Origin: CAZKVJ01 sp964556225
Lineage (GTDB): Bacteria; Actinomycetota; Acidimicrobiia; Acidimicrobiales; Ilumatobacteraceae
Reading direction: 5' to 3'
Assembly (NCBI GenBank): GCA_964556225.1
Contig: CAZKVJ010000004.1
Coordinates: forward strand, 62,001-126,000
DNA: 64,000 bases
The position numbers and the translations under genes are program-made. Positions 1 to 8,822 of the stretch are shown here, piece by piece (positions within the stretch are counted from its first letter, which is position 1; each line of letters begins with the position of its first letter). The notes under the pieces are model-generated. The model ran no database searches and had not been told where the DNA came from. It was given only the letters and a program-made list of their open reading frames with translations.

Positions 1-70
1 GCATCCCCGCAGCCGACGACCGCTCGATCGGACGAGTCGGATCGGGGCGGGCTGGACCGAACGAGGGACC

Positions 71-988
71 GTGGCGACGTCGAGACGGGTAGCGATCACG
101 GGGGGTTGCGGCTTCGTCGGCACGGCCCTCGGCGAGCGGCTGCGCCACGGCGGTCACCAGGTCATCGCCATCACCAGGGCCGGCAGGCCCCACGCTGGAG
201 CCGTCGTCGACGACCTCTCCGACGCCACCCGCCTGTCGGACGCTCTCATCGGCCACCGGATCGACACCGTCGTGCACGCCGCGTGGACCGGACATCCCCG
301 GTCGTCGGGCACCGACTACGCGGCGCAGGTCGTCACGAACATCGCACCGTCCACCAACGTCGTGCTGGCCGCGGGCACCGCAGGGGTCGAGCAGGTGGTG
401 GTCCTGTCGTCCGGCGGCGCGCTTGCCGAGCACGCCTCTGGCCGGCACCTCGCTCCACCGGCTTATGGCTGGGCGAAGCGCACCGTCGAGGCGATCGCAC
501 ACTCGAGCGCCGACTCCTTCGGGTTCGAGGTGACGGTCCTGCGGCCCAGCGCCGTGTACGGGCCGGGGCAGGACCCGTCGAAGGGGCTCGGCGCTGCCGC
601 GGTCTTCGCCCGCCACATCCTGCTCGGCGAGGTGATCGAGGTGTTCGGATCGCTCGACGTGGCCCGTGACTTCCTGCACGTGGACGACCTGGCCGACGCG
701 ATCACGGCCCTCGTCGAGCAACGCGCCGGCGGGACGTTCGAGGTCGGCGGGCCTGAGCTCGTCTCGCTGCGGAGCCTGATCGCGGGCCTCGAGGCGACGA
801 TCGGGCGCACGGCCATCGTGAAGGTGACGGCACCGACCGGTGTCGACCGCGACGTGGTCCGCCTCGACAATGCGCCACTGCTGGCAGCGGTGGGCTGGGC
901 TCCGTCCCGACGCCTGACGGCACAGCTCCACGAGGTGGTCGCCGACGTTGCCCGGCACCTCGGGCTCCCACCCGTGGCCAGCCGATGA
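71..988 (+). CDS. NAD-dependent epimerase/dehydratase (extended SDR)
   Basis: Extended short-chain dehydrogenase likely acting on a nucleotide sugar. The N-terminal Rossmann motif GGCGFVG (residues 11-17) is the NAD(P)-binding GxxGxxG loop. SSG near residues 113-115 and Y132-x3-K136 form the catalytic set. At 305 aa the length fits UDP-glucose 4-epimerase-like enzymes. The GTG at 71 follows a weak GAGGGA ribosome site; the frame is open to the window edge, so a start further upstream cannot be excluded. The stop overlaps the next gene by ATGA. The following polymerase, flippase and chain-length genes suggest it makes a sugar for a surface polysaccharide. Exact substrate unknown. Confidence 0.85.
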   Translation: MATSRRVAITGGCGFVGTALGERLRHGGHQVIAITRAGRPHAGAVVDDLSDATRLSDALIGHRIDTVVHAAWTGHPRSSGTDYAAQVVTNIAPSTNVVLAAGTAGVEQVVVLSSGGALAEHASGRHLAPPAYGWAKRTVEAIAHSSADSFGFEVTVLRPSAVYGPGQDPSKGLGAAAVFARHILLGEVIEVFGSLDVARDFLHVDDLADAITALVEQRAGGTFEVGGPELVSLRSLIAGLEATIGRTAIVKVTAPTGVDRDVVRLDNAPLLAAVGWAPSRRLTAQLHEVVADVARHLGLPPVASR

Positions 989-2355
989 ACGTCGTGGACC
1001 TGTTGATCATCGGCGTGGCCGGGGCGATGGCGGCGTACCTCGTGGCCACCTGGTCGGTCGTGCGCACGACGCGTGACCCGTCCATCGCCGTGACCCTGCT
1101 GCTCGCCTTGTACTGGACGCTCGTCGGTGCCCTCCCCGTGCTGCTCGCCAAGCGTCACGACGCCGGCGCTCGCTACTCCTACCTCGAGGAGCGGCTGTTC
1201 CCGATCGAAGTCGACGACGTGTACGTCCGGGTGCTGGTCGCGTACACGGCCTTCCTGCTGGCCGTGGTCGTCACCGTTGCCGTGGTCGCCAGGGCGCGGA
1301 CGCGCCGCAGCGTGCTCACGGACCAGGACTGGGCGGCGCGCGTCACCCGCTCGCTGTCACATGAGCGGCTCCTCGCCATCTGTGGCGCACTCCTCGCGGT
1401 GCGCCTGGCGCTGCTGCTGATCGTCACCCGATCCGGCGCCAGCCTCTACACGGAGACGAGAGTGGTCCAGGGCGCGAACGCACGCCTCCTCCTCGTGTAC
1501 CAGTACCTCACCCTGCTCGGGGCGTACGCCGGCTTCATCGGCGCCGGGCTGTGGCTGGCGTGCCGGAGCGCCCGGCACGCCTTCCGGCCGGCCCACCGCC
1601 GCACGATCTCGGTCGCCTACGCCGCGCTGGCGCTCCTCGTGCTGGCCGAGAACGCTCTCGTCGGCAACCGGGCGGTCCCCCTGATCGGGCTCGGCGCCGT
1701 CGCCGTGCTGTGGCTCCGCTACCGGTGGATGCCCGTCGACCGGGTCGGCCGCCAGACGCTCCTGGCCGGCGTCGCGACCGTCGGGCTGCTGGCGGTGCTG
1801 TTCCTCGGTGCGGTCGGGGTCTCACGGGGCGCGGCAGTCACCAGCCCCAGCACCGCGGCCACGGTGCTCGTGCAGACCGCGTCCGATCCCGGCCACGTGT
1901 TCGAGGAGGTGGCGGCCTCGTCGGAGAAGCTGGCGGCGCACATGTCGCTGTACGGCGTGCTGGCGAACGGCACGGCCGACACGCGCCCCTTCACCACCGA
2001 CACCTACGGTCTGTATGCCCGGACCGTCGGAGCACCAGCGGATCAGGTGTTCACGATCCACTTCGTCACCTCGTGGGTCCTGCAGGTCGGCCCGGTCGGG
2101 GTGCTCGCCGCAGCGGTCGCGCTGGGGCTGGTCATCGGTGCCCTCCAACGCGTCGGCATGGTGCGCCGATCACGGCCGACCACCGCGCTCGCGCTGTGCG
2201 CCGGCTCCCTCGCCGCGGCGGGGATCCCGATCGTGATGGTGCGAGGCGGCGTCGAGTCGCTCTGGGGCATCGTGCAGCTGATGGTCCTGCCGGCGATCCC
2301 GCTCGCGCTGGCGATGCCCGCCAGCCGTGCGGCCACGTGCGAGACGGCGGATTGA
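985..2355 (+). CDS. Multi-pass membrane protein, probable Wzy-like polysaccharide polymerase
   Basis: A 456-aa integral membrane protein with about ten hydrophobic segments spread over its length and a large polar loop around residues 285-355. This layout is typical of O-antigen/oligosaccharide repeat-unit polymerases, whose sequences diverge too much for a motif call. It overlaps the preceding epimerase by ATGA and lies 3 nt before a flippase-like gene, so it is translationally coupled within a polysaccharide operon. The Wzy assignment rests on topology and neighbours only. An O-antigen ligase-type protein is the main alternative. Confidence 0.6.
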   Translation: MNVVDLLIIGVAGAMAAYLVATWSVVRTTRDPSIAVTLLLALYWTLVGALPVLLAKRHDAGARYSYLEERLFPIEVDDVYVRVLVAYTAFLLAVVVTVAVVARARTRRSVLTDQDWAARVTRSLSHERLLAICGALLAVRLALLLIVTRSGASLYTETRVVQGANARLLLVYQYLTLLGAYAGFIGAGLWLACRSARHAFRPAHRRTISVAYAALALLVLAENALVGNRAVPLIGLGAVAVLWLRYRWMPVDRVGRQTLLAGVATVGLLAVLFLGAVGVSRGAAVTSPSTAATVLVQTASDPGHVFEEVAASSEKLAAHMSLYGVLANGTADTRPFTTDTYGLYARTVGAPADQVFTIHFVTSWVLQVGPVGVLAAAVALGLVIGALQRVGMVRRSRPTTALALCAGSLAAAGIPIVMVRGGVESLWGIVQLMVLPAIPLALAMPASRAATCETAD

Positions 2356-2358
2356 CCC

Positions 2359-3669
2359 GTGCGCCGCGACCTCGCCGCCAACCTCGCCGGCAACCTCCTG
2401 CTGGCCGTCATGGCCGTGGGCTCGGGACTGCTGATCGCCCGCCTGTTCGGACCCACGGGGCGTGGCGACTTCGCCTCGATCCAGGTCATCGCTGCGTTCG
2501 CCGCCGGCCTCGGTGGGCTCGGCCTCGGTGACGCAGTGCTGTATCGCACGGCGTCCGGCCATCCGGTGCTGGTGTCGGCGCTCGTGCGGCTGTCCATCGG
2601 TGCCGGCGCAGCTGCCGCCGTGCTCGCGTTCCCCATGGGTCTCTTGATCGGCGGAGGCGACGACGGCGCCCGGCCCGGCTTCGTCCTGTTCGCGATCGGT
2701 GCCGCCGCCGCCACGGCGATCGTGATGGTCGCCCAGGGCGCCACGCGAGGGGCCGGGCGGTTCGGCCACTGGAACCTGGCCCGGATCCTCGCCAACGTGG
2801 CCTGGATCGCCTGCCTGCTGGCCGCCACGATCGGGGTGGACGTCAACCTCGTCGCTGCCGCGATCGTGTTCGTGGCCGGCTACCTCGCGGTGTGGGCCTG
2901 GCTCGCCATCACCGAGGCCCGCCGGCTCACGCCCAGCCGCCGTGAGCGGCCGCGCACGGCCGCGCTCTTGCGCTTCGGCATCCCGGCGGCGCTGGCCTCG
3001 GTCCCGGCGCTCGTCAACGGGCGCCTCGACCTCTACGTCCTGGCTGCCGTGTCGTCGACGACCGAGGTCGGCTACTACGCGGCCGCCGTCGGGTACTGCT
3101 GGGCCATCGCCGTGCTGTCGCAAGCGGTGGCGAACCTGGCGTTCACCCGGGTGGCCGAGCGCTCCGATGCCGGCGCCCGGTCCGACCTGCTCCGCCGCCT
3201 GTCGCAGGCCGCAGTGGTGCTGGTGCTGCTCGCCGTCGCCGTGGCGTGGCTCCTCGCCCCGTGGGCGTTGCCGCTGCTGAACTCCGACGAGTTCGAGCGC
3301 TCGATCGGTCTGGCGCGCATCCTGCTGCTCGGTGTGGGCTGCCAGTCGATCGCCTTCGTGCTGGAGGAGGGGACGCGCGGGCTCGGGCTGCCGAAGCTGG
3401 CCATGTGGGCCGAGATCGCAGGCCTCGCGGTGATGGGGGTCCTGCTGGTCGCCGTCGCCAGGAACGGTCCCACCGCCGTTGCGTGGGCCTCGACGGCCGG
3501 GTACGCCACCACCATGGCGGTCGCCGTCGTGGCCACCGGGCGCGCCACCGGCATCGCCGGCTGGAGGTTCCTCCAGCCCTCCGTGCGCGAGCTCGCACAC
3601 CTGGTGCGTACCCCCGTCCAACCAGCCGACCATCCGACCCCGACCACCCCCAGCAGCGCGCCCCGCTGA
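2359..3669 (+). CDS. Wzx/MATE-like polysaccharide flippase
   Basis: A 436-aa membrane protein with 12-14 predicted helices. It begins with the N-terminal pattern of the polysaccharide biosynthesis transporter family: a first helix (GNLLLAVMAVGSGLLIARLF) followed by a GPTGRGDFAS turn. Such proteins flip undecaprenyl-linked repeat units across the membrane. It starts at GTG 2359, three bases after the preceding stop, and belongs to the same operon as the epimerase and polymerase. A proline-rich cytoplasmic tail ends the protein. Transported substrate not deducible. Confidence 0.75.
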   Translation: MRRDLAANLAGNLLLAVMAVGSGLLIARLFGPTGRGDFASIQVIAAFAAGLGGLGLGDAVLYRTASGHPVLVSALVRLSIGAGAAAAVLAFPMGLLIGGGDDGARPGFVLFAIGAAAATAIVMVAQGATRGAGRFGHWNLARILANVAWIACLLAATIGVDVNLVAAAIVFVAGYLAVWAWLAITEARRLTPSRRERPRTAALLRFGIPAALASVPALVNGRLDLYVLAAVSSTTEVGYYAAAVGYCWAIAVLSQAVANLAFTRVAERSDAGARSDLLRRLSQAAVVLVLLAVAVAWLLAPWALPLLNSDEFERSIGLARILLLGVGCQSIAFVLEEGTRGLGLPKLAMWAEIAGLAVMGVLLVAVARNGPTAVAWASTAGYATTMAVAVVATGRATGIAGWRFLQPSVRELAHLVRTPVQPADHPTPTTPSSAPR

Positions 3670-3702
3670 CGCCTGCACCGCTCGACCGAAAGAGGATCTC
3701 CC

Positions 3703-4896
3703 GTGGACGACATGCAATCGATGGGCATCGCAGCATGGGGCCACGCGCTCCGGCGGTGGTGGTGGGTGCCGGTCGTGGCCGGCTTGGTCGGCCTCGCGCT
3801 CGGCGTCACGGTGGGCGGCGACGGCGGGGGTGACTCCACCGCCACGGCGTCGGTCAGCCTCACCGACGACGCCGACTACCAGGTCATCCCCACCTGGGCC
3901 GAGGTGCCCGAGCTGCACCCGCTCACCGAGCAGGCGCTCGCCGAGATCCTGACCAGCTCACCCGCCGCCGAGGCGGTCGGCAAGTCCGCCGGTGCCTCGA
4001 TCACCGTCACCGAGCGCGACACCATCGAGGGGCTCGACATCCGGGTCTCGGCGGCGTCGGTGGACGAAGCCACCAGCACGCTCGACGACTACGTGGCCTA
4101 CCTCACCGAGATCCGCCAGCGGGAAGCGGATGCCGCAGCGGCGGCGGCACTCGCTGTCTTCGAGGAGGCACGAGTCAGCATCGACACCCGCCTGGCCGAG
4201 ATCGCGAACGAGGTCGACGCCGCCGACCCGGGCTCCGGACGCTCGCAGCGTCTGATCGCCGAGGTCGACGCGCTGATGGAGGAGCAGGTGAGGATGGACA
4301 ATGCCACCACCGGCCTCGCCGGCGAGATGGACCCCGGCGTCACCGTGATCGACCAGGACACCAGCTCCCCAGTCTCGTCACGGTCGATCGCGCTGCTGCT
4401 CGGCATCGCCTTCGCCGGGCTGGCTGCCGCCGTGGTGGTCCTCACCGCCGACGATCGCACCCTGCGCACGCGACGCGACGTGATCCGCACCATCGGGGCC
4501 GGCACCGAGGTCTACCTCAGCGACCGCACCTCGACCGCCGGGTTACTGGAGCTGGCACGGGCCATCGAGCGCCTCGCCCCGCCCGCCGTCCAGCTGGTCC
4601 CGGTCGTGGGCTCGGCAGGGGAGCTGGCCGACGAGGTGAACCACACGGTTGGCGAGGTGGTGACGGCCGGGCGAGCCGACGGGGTCCGGGCCGTGGCCGT
4701 CGAGCCGCTCACATCGTCGACCGCAGCGCTCACGTGTCCGGCCGGCACGGCGAGCCTCGTCGTCGTCACGGCCGGTTCGACCCGCCGGGAGGATCTCGCC
4801 CTCACCGTGAGCCGGTTGCGCCAGTCCGGTGCGAACGTGGCCGGCGTGGTGCTCGTGGTGAAGGGGGCGAAGGGGTTGGCTCGGGCGTCCCGCTAG
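3703..4896 (+). CDS. Wzz-like chain-length determinant with degenerate tyrosine-kinase-like domain
   Basis: A 397-aa protein with the polysaccharide co-polymerase layout: membrane segment at about residues 19-38, an extracytoplasmic region with a coiled stretch around 140-205, and a second membrane segment at about 228-248. Residues 270-390 resemble the bacterial tyrosine kinase (Wzc/CapB) fold. The Walker A site is missing: where an SPGEGKT-type loop is expected the protein reads VGSAGELAD (302-310). The late strand VVVTAG and the final GVVLVVKG match the family pattern. It probably controls polymer length without kinase activity. GTG start at 3703, with purine-rich AAAGAGGA upstream. Last gene of the polysaccharide operon; a palindromic repeat follows. 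Confidence 0.65.
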   Translation: MDDMQSMGIAAWGHALRRWWWVPVVAGLVGLALGVTVGGDGGGDSTATASVSLTDDADYQVIPTWAEVPELHPLTEQALAEILTSSPAAEAVGKSAGASITVTERDTIEGLDIRVSAASVDEATSTLDDYVAYLTEIRQREADAAAAAALAVFEEARVSIDTRLAEIANEVDAADPGSGRSQRLIAEVDALMEEQVRMDNATTGLAGEMDPGVTVIDQDTSSPVSSRSIALLLGIAFAGLAAAVVVLTADDRTLRTRRDVIRTIGAGTEVYLSDRTSTAGLLELARAIERLAPPAVQLVPVVGSAGELADEVNHTVGEVVTAGRADGVRAVAVEPLTSSTAALTCPAGTASLVVVTAGSTRREDLALTVSRLRQSGANVAGVVLVVKGAKGLARASR

Positions 4897-4905
4897 CCCC
4901 CGCCC

Positions 4906-4954
4906 GTTCTGGTCCCAGGAAGTAGCGCTGAGCGCAACCACAGGGTGCCAGAAC
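4906..4954. repeat. 49-nt nested palindrome, copy 1
   Basis: Begins GTTCTGGTCCCAG and ends CCAGAAC, with an inner GCGCT-G-AGCGC palindrome. The first 30 nt are identical to the copy at 49132-49180; the right arm has diverged. Outer pairing extends through flanking CCC and GGG to 4903-4957. It lies between convergent genes and may act as a bidirectional terminator. Confidence 0.85.
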
Positions 4955-4966
4955 GGGAGGGGGTGG

Positions 4967-5755
4967 CTAGCCGCCCGCCCACCACGCGCTGACGGTCCGG
5001 TCGAACCTGCTGCGGGAGTCGCGGTACGCGGCGCGCAGCTCTGCCGCCGGCCACGACGCGACGGCCAGCGCTTCAGGGAGCAGTGGGTCCCGTCGAAGCA
5101 GCTGGGCCGACGCCGCCGCGATCACGAAGGCCTCGGCGAGCGACTCCCCACCCTCGGGCGCGTCGGAGGCCAACAGCTCGACGAGGCGCGCGGCCGGTGC
5201 CGCGTGCGGCCCGGGCGGGAACAGCCGGGCCGCGAGGGCCAGCCCATCCTCGGGCGTCGCCCGCAGGACGTCGGCAGCCGAACCCAGCAGATCCGCGTCC
5301 GCCGTCGTCGCCGTCGCGCCACGCAGGTTGTCGGGGCGGGTCCACACTCCCTCACGAAGCTCGCCGAGCCGGAGACGCTGTGCCGCCTCGCGCAGCGCGA
5401 TCCGCTCCGAGGCCGATCGGGCGCCGGGTCGCACCACGTACATGACCCAGTCGCCGTCCCACTTGCCCGGGCCGTCGAGCGAGACGTCCTGCTCCACTTG
5501 GCGGGCTCGGACCCGACCGGCCAGCTCGTACACCCCGTGCTCCGTGGTGAGCTCGCCGGCCGCCACCATCCGGCTGAGCGCGACGCGCGCGGCGTTGTCG
5601 CTGATCTCGAACAGACCACACCACCGCACGAGCAGGGCCGCGCTCGCACGCGGCGGATGGCGGCCCAAGAGGAGCGAGGCGATCACCGAGCGCGCCGAGA
5701 GCGGCCGTCCGAGAAGCTGCCGCGCCAGCTCGTGCGGATTACGACTTGTCGACAT
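4967..5755 (-). CDS. PaaX-family transcriptional regulator
   Basis: A 262-aa protein matching PaaX repressors in length and layout. An N-terminal winged helix (about residues 15-90; SARSVIASLL, then ISDNAARVALSRMVAAGEL) is followed by a central DGDWVMYVVRPG segment typical of the family and a C-terminal helical domain. Known PaaX proteins sense aryl-CoA or acyl-CoA esters. Here the gene is divergent from a fatty acid desaturase with only 27 bp between starts, so it probably controls that gene and itself. A CGACA-TC-TGTCG dyad overlaps its own start codon (5750-5761) and is a candidate operator. Ligand unknown. Confidence 0.85.
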   Translation of the reverse strand: MSTSRNPHELARQLLGRPLSARSVIASLLLGRHPPRASAALLVRWCGLFEISDNAARVALSRMVAAGELTTEHGVYELAGRVRARQVEQDVSLDGPGKWDGDWVMYVVRPGARSASERIALREAAQRLRLGELREGVWTRPDNLRGATATTADADLLGSAADVLRATPEDGLALAARLFPPGPHAAPAARLVELLASDAPEGGESLAEAFVIAAASAQLLRRDPLLPEALAVASWPAAELRAAYRDSRSRFDRTVSAWWAGG

Positions 5756-5776
5756 CTGTCGGTACGAATGTAATAT
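5750..5776 (+). promoter_or_regulatory. Candidate PaaX operator and leaderless -10 element for the desaturase
   Basis: CGACA-TC-TGTCG at 5750-5761 is a perfect 5-bp dyad. TAATAT at 5771-5776 fits an actinobacterial -10 and lies 6 nt before the GTG at 5783, so the mRNA probably begins at or next to the start codon. A possible -35, TTGTCG, at 5746-5751 is 19 nt away, which is long. Confidence 0.5.
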
Positions 5777-5782
5777 GCGGCG

Positions 5783-6754
5783 GTGGCGACGGTCGCGACC
5801 CCACGGCTCGGCGGGATGGTCCCCGACCGCGCGCTGTTCACGCCCGGGCGCGAGACCGACCTCGTGCGCGCCGACGGCCGGCCGACGCCGGCGTTCCGCG
5901 AGCAGCTGCGGCGCATCCCGTCGTGGCGCAACGCCGGGTCGGTGGCCTCCTTCTACGTGCAGACCATCGGCACCTTGTGGCTAGCGGTGTGGCTCTCGAA
6001 CCCCGTTGCGTACGCCATCGCCTTCCTCCTGATGGGCCGGGCCTTCGCCCAGGTCGCAGCGCTGATGCACGAGGCCGCGCACCGAACCCTCTTCTCGAAC
6101 CGCCGGCAGAACGACTGGGCCGGACGCTGGCTGCTCGGCTACCCGAGCTTCACGAACACCGACGGCTACCGCCGGGTGCACATGGCCCACCACCGCGAGG
6201 AGTTCGGCCCGGACGAGCCGGACATCCCGCTCTACGTCGGCTACCCCATCTCGAAGGCGAGCTTTCGCCGCAAGCTCCTGCGCGACGCGACGGGCCGCAC
6301 CGGGTGGAAGCTGCTCAAAGCGCAGCTCGCCGGCTGGCGCTCACCGGTCCCGGTGGTGCGCCACACCCTCTGGAAGATCCTCGCCGTGCAGGCCCTGCTG
6401 CTGATCCTCGCCATCGCGGTCGGCCACTGGTGGCTGTACCCGCTGTTCTGGCTGGCGCCGTACCTGACCGTCTGGCGGGTCATCAACCGGCTCCGCTCCA
6501 TCGCCGAGCACGGCGGCCTCGAGGCGTCGAAGGACCGCCGGGTCACCACCCACACGGTGCGCCAGCACCTGCTCGCCCGGTTCTGGCTGGTGCCCTACCG
6601 GATCGGCTGGCATCTCGCCCACCACGTCGACGCCGGTGTGCCGTTCCGCCATCTCCCCCGTTACCACCGTGCTCTCGTCGAGTCCGGCTACGTCACCCCG
6701 GCCCTCGAGTGGACCAGCTACCGAGCACTGTGGCGGGCGCTGCGCGCCGGCTGA
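5783..6754 (+). CDS. Membrane fatty acid desaturase
   Basis: A 323-aa di-iron membrane desaturase. Histidine boxes: H96-x3-H100 (MHEAAH), H133-x2-H136-H137 (HMAHH) and H277-x2-H280-H281 (HLAHH). Hydrophobic spans lie around residues 53-92 and 198-232, the usual four-helix arrangement. It introduces a double bond (or hydroxylates) in acyl chains or a related lipid using O2 and a ferredoxin-type donor. It starts at GTG 5783 in a leaderless context and is divergent from a PaaX-type regulator. The SUF Fe-S locus begins 61 nt downstream behind its own promoter. Regiospecificity cannot be read. Confidence 0.85.
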   Translation: MATVATPRLGGMVPDRALFTPGRETDLVRADGRPTPAFREQLRRIPSWRNAGSVASFYVQTIGTLWLAVWLSNPVAYAIAFLLMGRAFAQVAALMHEAAHRTLFSNRRQNDWAGRWLLGYPSFTNTDGYRRVHMAHHREEFGPDEPDIPLYVGYPISKASFRRKLLRDATGRTGWKLLKAQLAGWRSPVPVVRHTLWKILAVQALLLILAIAVGHWWLYPLFWLAPYLTVWRVINRLRSIAEHGGLEASKDRRVTTHTVRQHLLARFWLVPYRIGWHLAHHVDAGVPFRHLPRYHRALVESGYVTPALEWTSYRALWRALRAG

Positions 6755-6763
6755 CGACCGGCG

Positions 6764-6808
6764 ATTTCCACTACGGCCATAGTGGTAATGGCCGCCGCCG
6801 CCTAGACT
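6764..6808 (+). promoter_or_regulatory. SUF operator site 1 with leaderless -10 of sufC1
   Basis: A 26-bp dyad at 6764-6789: left half ATTTCCACTACGG, right half CCATAGTGGTAAT, with 11 of 13 positions symmetric. TAGACT at 6803-6808 is the likely -10, 7 nt before the GTG at 6816. The dyad covers the expected -35 position, so a bound protein would repress. Closely related sites precede sufD and sufB. Confidence 0.65.
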
Positions 6809-6815
6809 GGCGATC

Positions 6816-7565
6816 GTGACCGAGCTGTTCCGCGTCGAGCACCTGCACGCCATGCCCGTCGAGGGCGACCACGAGATCCTCCGCGGGATCGACCTCACCG
6901 TCGGCGAGGGCGAGGTCCACGCCATCATGGGCCCCAACGGGTCCGGCAAGTCGACGCTCGCCAGCACGCTGCTCGCCTCACCCGAGTACCTGGTGACCGA
7001 TGGGCGGATCCTCTTCCACGGCGAGGACATCACCGACTGGCCCACCGACGTACGGGCCAAGGCCGGGATCTTCCTCGGCTTCCAGTACCCGCAGGAGATC
7101 GCCGGGGTGTCGGTGATCCAGTTCCTGCGCCAGGCCCTGTCGGCCCGCAAGGGAATCGACCTGTCGGTCCTCGAGCTGCGCCTGGCCGCCATGGACTGGA
7201 TGAAGCGCCTGGGGATGGACTCGTCCTTCGTCGACCGCTACTTGAACGAAGGCTTCTCCGGCGGCGAGAAGAAGCGCAACGAGATCATGCAGATGGCGAT
7301 CCTCGAGCCCGACCTGGCCATCCTCGACGAGACCGACTCGGGACTCGACATCGACGCGCTGCGCATCGTAGCCAAGGGCATCCACGAGGTCCGCGCCGAC
7401 CGGCCGGGCATGGGTGTGGTGCTCATCACCCACTACCAGCGGCTCCTCGACGAGCTGGCGCCGGACCACGTGCACATCCTCGTCGGCGGGCGCATCGTCG
7501 CGTCCGGCGGCATGGAGCTGGCCGAGCACCTCGAACGCGACGGCTACGAGGCGTTCCGCTCGTGA
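6816..7565 (+). CDS. sufC: Fe-S assembly ATPase SufC (locus 1)
   Basis: ABC-type ATPase of the SufBCD scaffold complex. Walker A GPNGSGKS (39-46), the SufC-specific signature SGGEKKR (148-154) and Walker B/D-loop ILDETDSGLD (169-178) are all intact. Its 249 aa are standard. It ends in a GTGA overlap with sufS, so sufC-sufS-sufU form an operon. sufB and sufD are not here but about 12-16 kb away next to a second sufC, an unusual split. The TAGACT box 7 nt upstream indicates a leaderless transcript. Confidence 0.93.
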   Translation: MTELFRVEHLHAMPVEGDHEILRGIDLTVGEGEVHAIMGPNGSGKSTLASTLLASPEYLVTDGRILFHGEDITDWPTDVRAKAGIFLGFQYPQEIAGVSVIQFLRQALSARKGIDLSVLELRLAAMDWMKRLGMDSSFVDRYLNEGFSGGEKKRNEIMQMAILEPDLAILDETDSGLDIDALRIVAKGIHEVRADRPGMGVVLITHYQRLLDELAPDHVHILVGGRIVASGGMELAEHLERDGYEAFRS

Positions 7566-8794
7566 GCATCGACGGCGCCGTCGTTCGCAAGGACTTCCCG
7601 ATCCTGTCGCGCGAGATCGACGGACGGCCGCTGCACTACCTCGACTCGGCCAACACCTCGATGAAGCCGAGAGCCGTCATCGAGGCCATGACGCAGTTCA
7701 TGGAGACGGCCTACGGCCCCATCAACCGCAGCGCCTATCGCCTCGCGGCCGAGGCGACCGAGCGCTACGAGGGCGCCCGCGCGTCGGTGCGCCGGTTCAT
7801 CAACGCGCCGCGCGCCCACGAGCTGGTGTTCACCAAGAACGCGACCGAGGCCCTGAACCTGGTCGCCAGGTCATGGGGCGCCTCCTCGCTCGGCGCCGGC
7901 GACGTCGTGGTGCTCACCCACATGGAGCACCACGCCAACATCGTCCCGTGGCTGCAGCTGGCCGCCGAGCGCGCCCTCGAGATCCGCTGGGTGCCGCTCA
8001 CGGCCGACGGCCAGCTCGACCTCACGACGCTGCCGGCGTTGCTCGACGGGGCCAAGGTGTTCGCCTTCACGGCCATGTCCAACGTGCTCGGCACCATCAC
8101 GCCCGCTCGCCAGCTCACCGACGCCGCGCACGACGCCGGCGCCATCGCCGTGGTCGACGCCTGCCAGTACGTCCCCCACCACGCCACGGACGTGCAGGCG
8201 ATGGGCGCCGACTTCGTCGCGTTCAGCTCCCACAAGATGTGCGGCCCCACTGGCATCGGGGTGCTCTGGGGGCGCGAAGCGCTGCTCGAGCGGATGCCGC
8301 CGTTCCTCGGTGGCGGCAACATGATCTCTGACGTGCGCCTCGACGGGTTCCAGCCGGCGGAACTGCCGGCGAAGTTCGAGGCGGGCACCCCACCGATCAC
8401 CGAGGCGATCGGCCTGGGTGCGGCGGTCGACTACCTCGAGGGCCTCGGCATGGTCAACGTGCGCCGCCACGAGATGGAGATGGCCGCCTACACGCTGCGG
8501 GTGCTGACGCAGCGCTACGGCGACGACATCACGATCCACGGACCGGCCAACGTCGAGCTTCGGGGCGCCACGTTCAGCTTCTCGTTCCGAGACGTCCACC
8601 CCCACGACGTGAGCCAGGTGCTCGACCAGTCCAACGTGTGCGTGCGCGCCGGGCACCACTGCGCCAAGCCGCTCATGCGCCTGCTCGGTCAGACCGCCAC
8701 GGTGCGGGCCAGCATGTACGTGTACAACGACACCGACGACATCGACGCCCTGGTCGACGCGCTGGCAGGCGTCTCCGACATCTTCGGCCTCTAG
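7562..8794 (+). CDS. sufS: Cysteine desulfurase SufS
   Basis: PLP-dependent group II cysteine desulfurase that supplies persulfide sulfur for Fe-S assembly. The PLP lysine is K225 in SSHKMCGPTG, H123 stacks on the cofactor, and catalytic C367 is in RAGHHCAKP, the short-loop arrangement of SufS. Its 410 aa are full length. GTG start overlaps the sufC stop; sufU follows after 28 nt, and SufU is the usual zinc-dependent persulfide acceptor for this class. Confidence 0.95.
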   Translation: MSIDGAVVRKDFPILSREIDGRPLHYLDSANTSMKPRAVIEAMTQFMETAYGPINRSAYRLAAEATERYEGARASVRRFINAPRAHELVFTKNATEALNLVARSWGASSLGAGDVVVLTHMEHHANIVPWLQLAAERALEIRWVPLTADGQLDLTTLPALLDGAKVFAFTAMSNVLGTITPARQLTDAAHDAGAIAVVDACQYVPHHATDVQAMGADFVAFSSHKMCGPTGIGVLWGREALLERMPPFLGGGNMISDVRLDGFQPAELPAKFEAGTPPITEAIGLGAAVDYLEGLGMVNVRRHEMEMAAYTLRVLTQRYGDDITIHGPANVELRGATFSFSFRDVHPHDVSQVLDQSNVCVRAGHHCAKPLMRLLGQTATVRASMYVYNDTDDIDALVDALAGVSDIFGL

Positions 8795-8822
8795 GCCGCC
8801 GACCCGACAGAGGAGCCCGAGA

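Noticed and set aside
3..92. Tail of an upstream gene ending at TAG 90-92
   Set aside because: The frame is open from the window edge but too short to show any family feature.
2170..3918. Long minus-strand open frame (582 codons) opposite the flippase
   Set aside because: It is an antisense shadow in high-GC DNA, rich in G, R, H, Q and D low-complexity runs, with no domain pattern.
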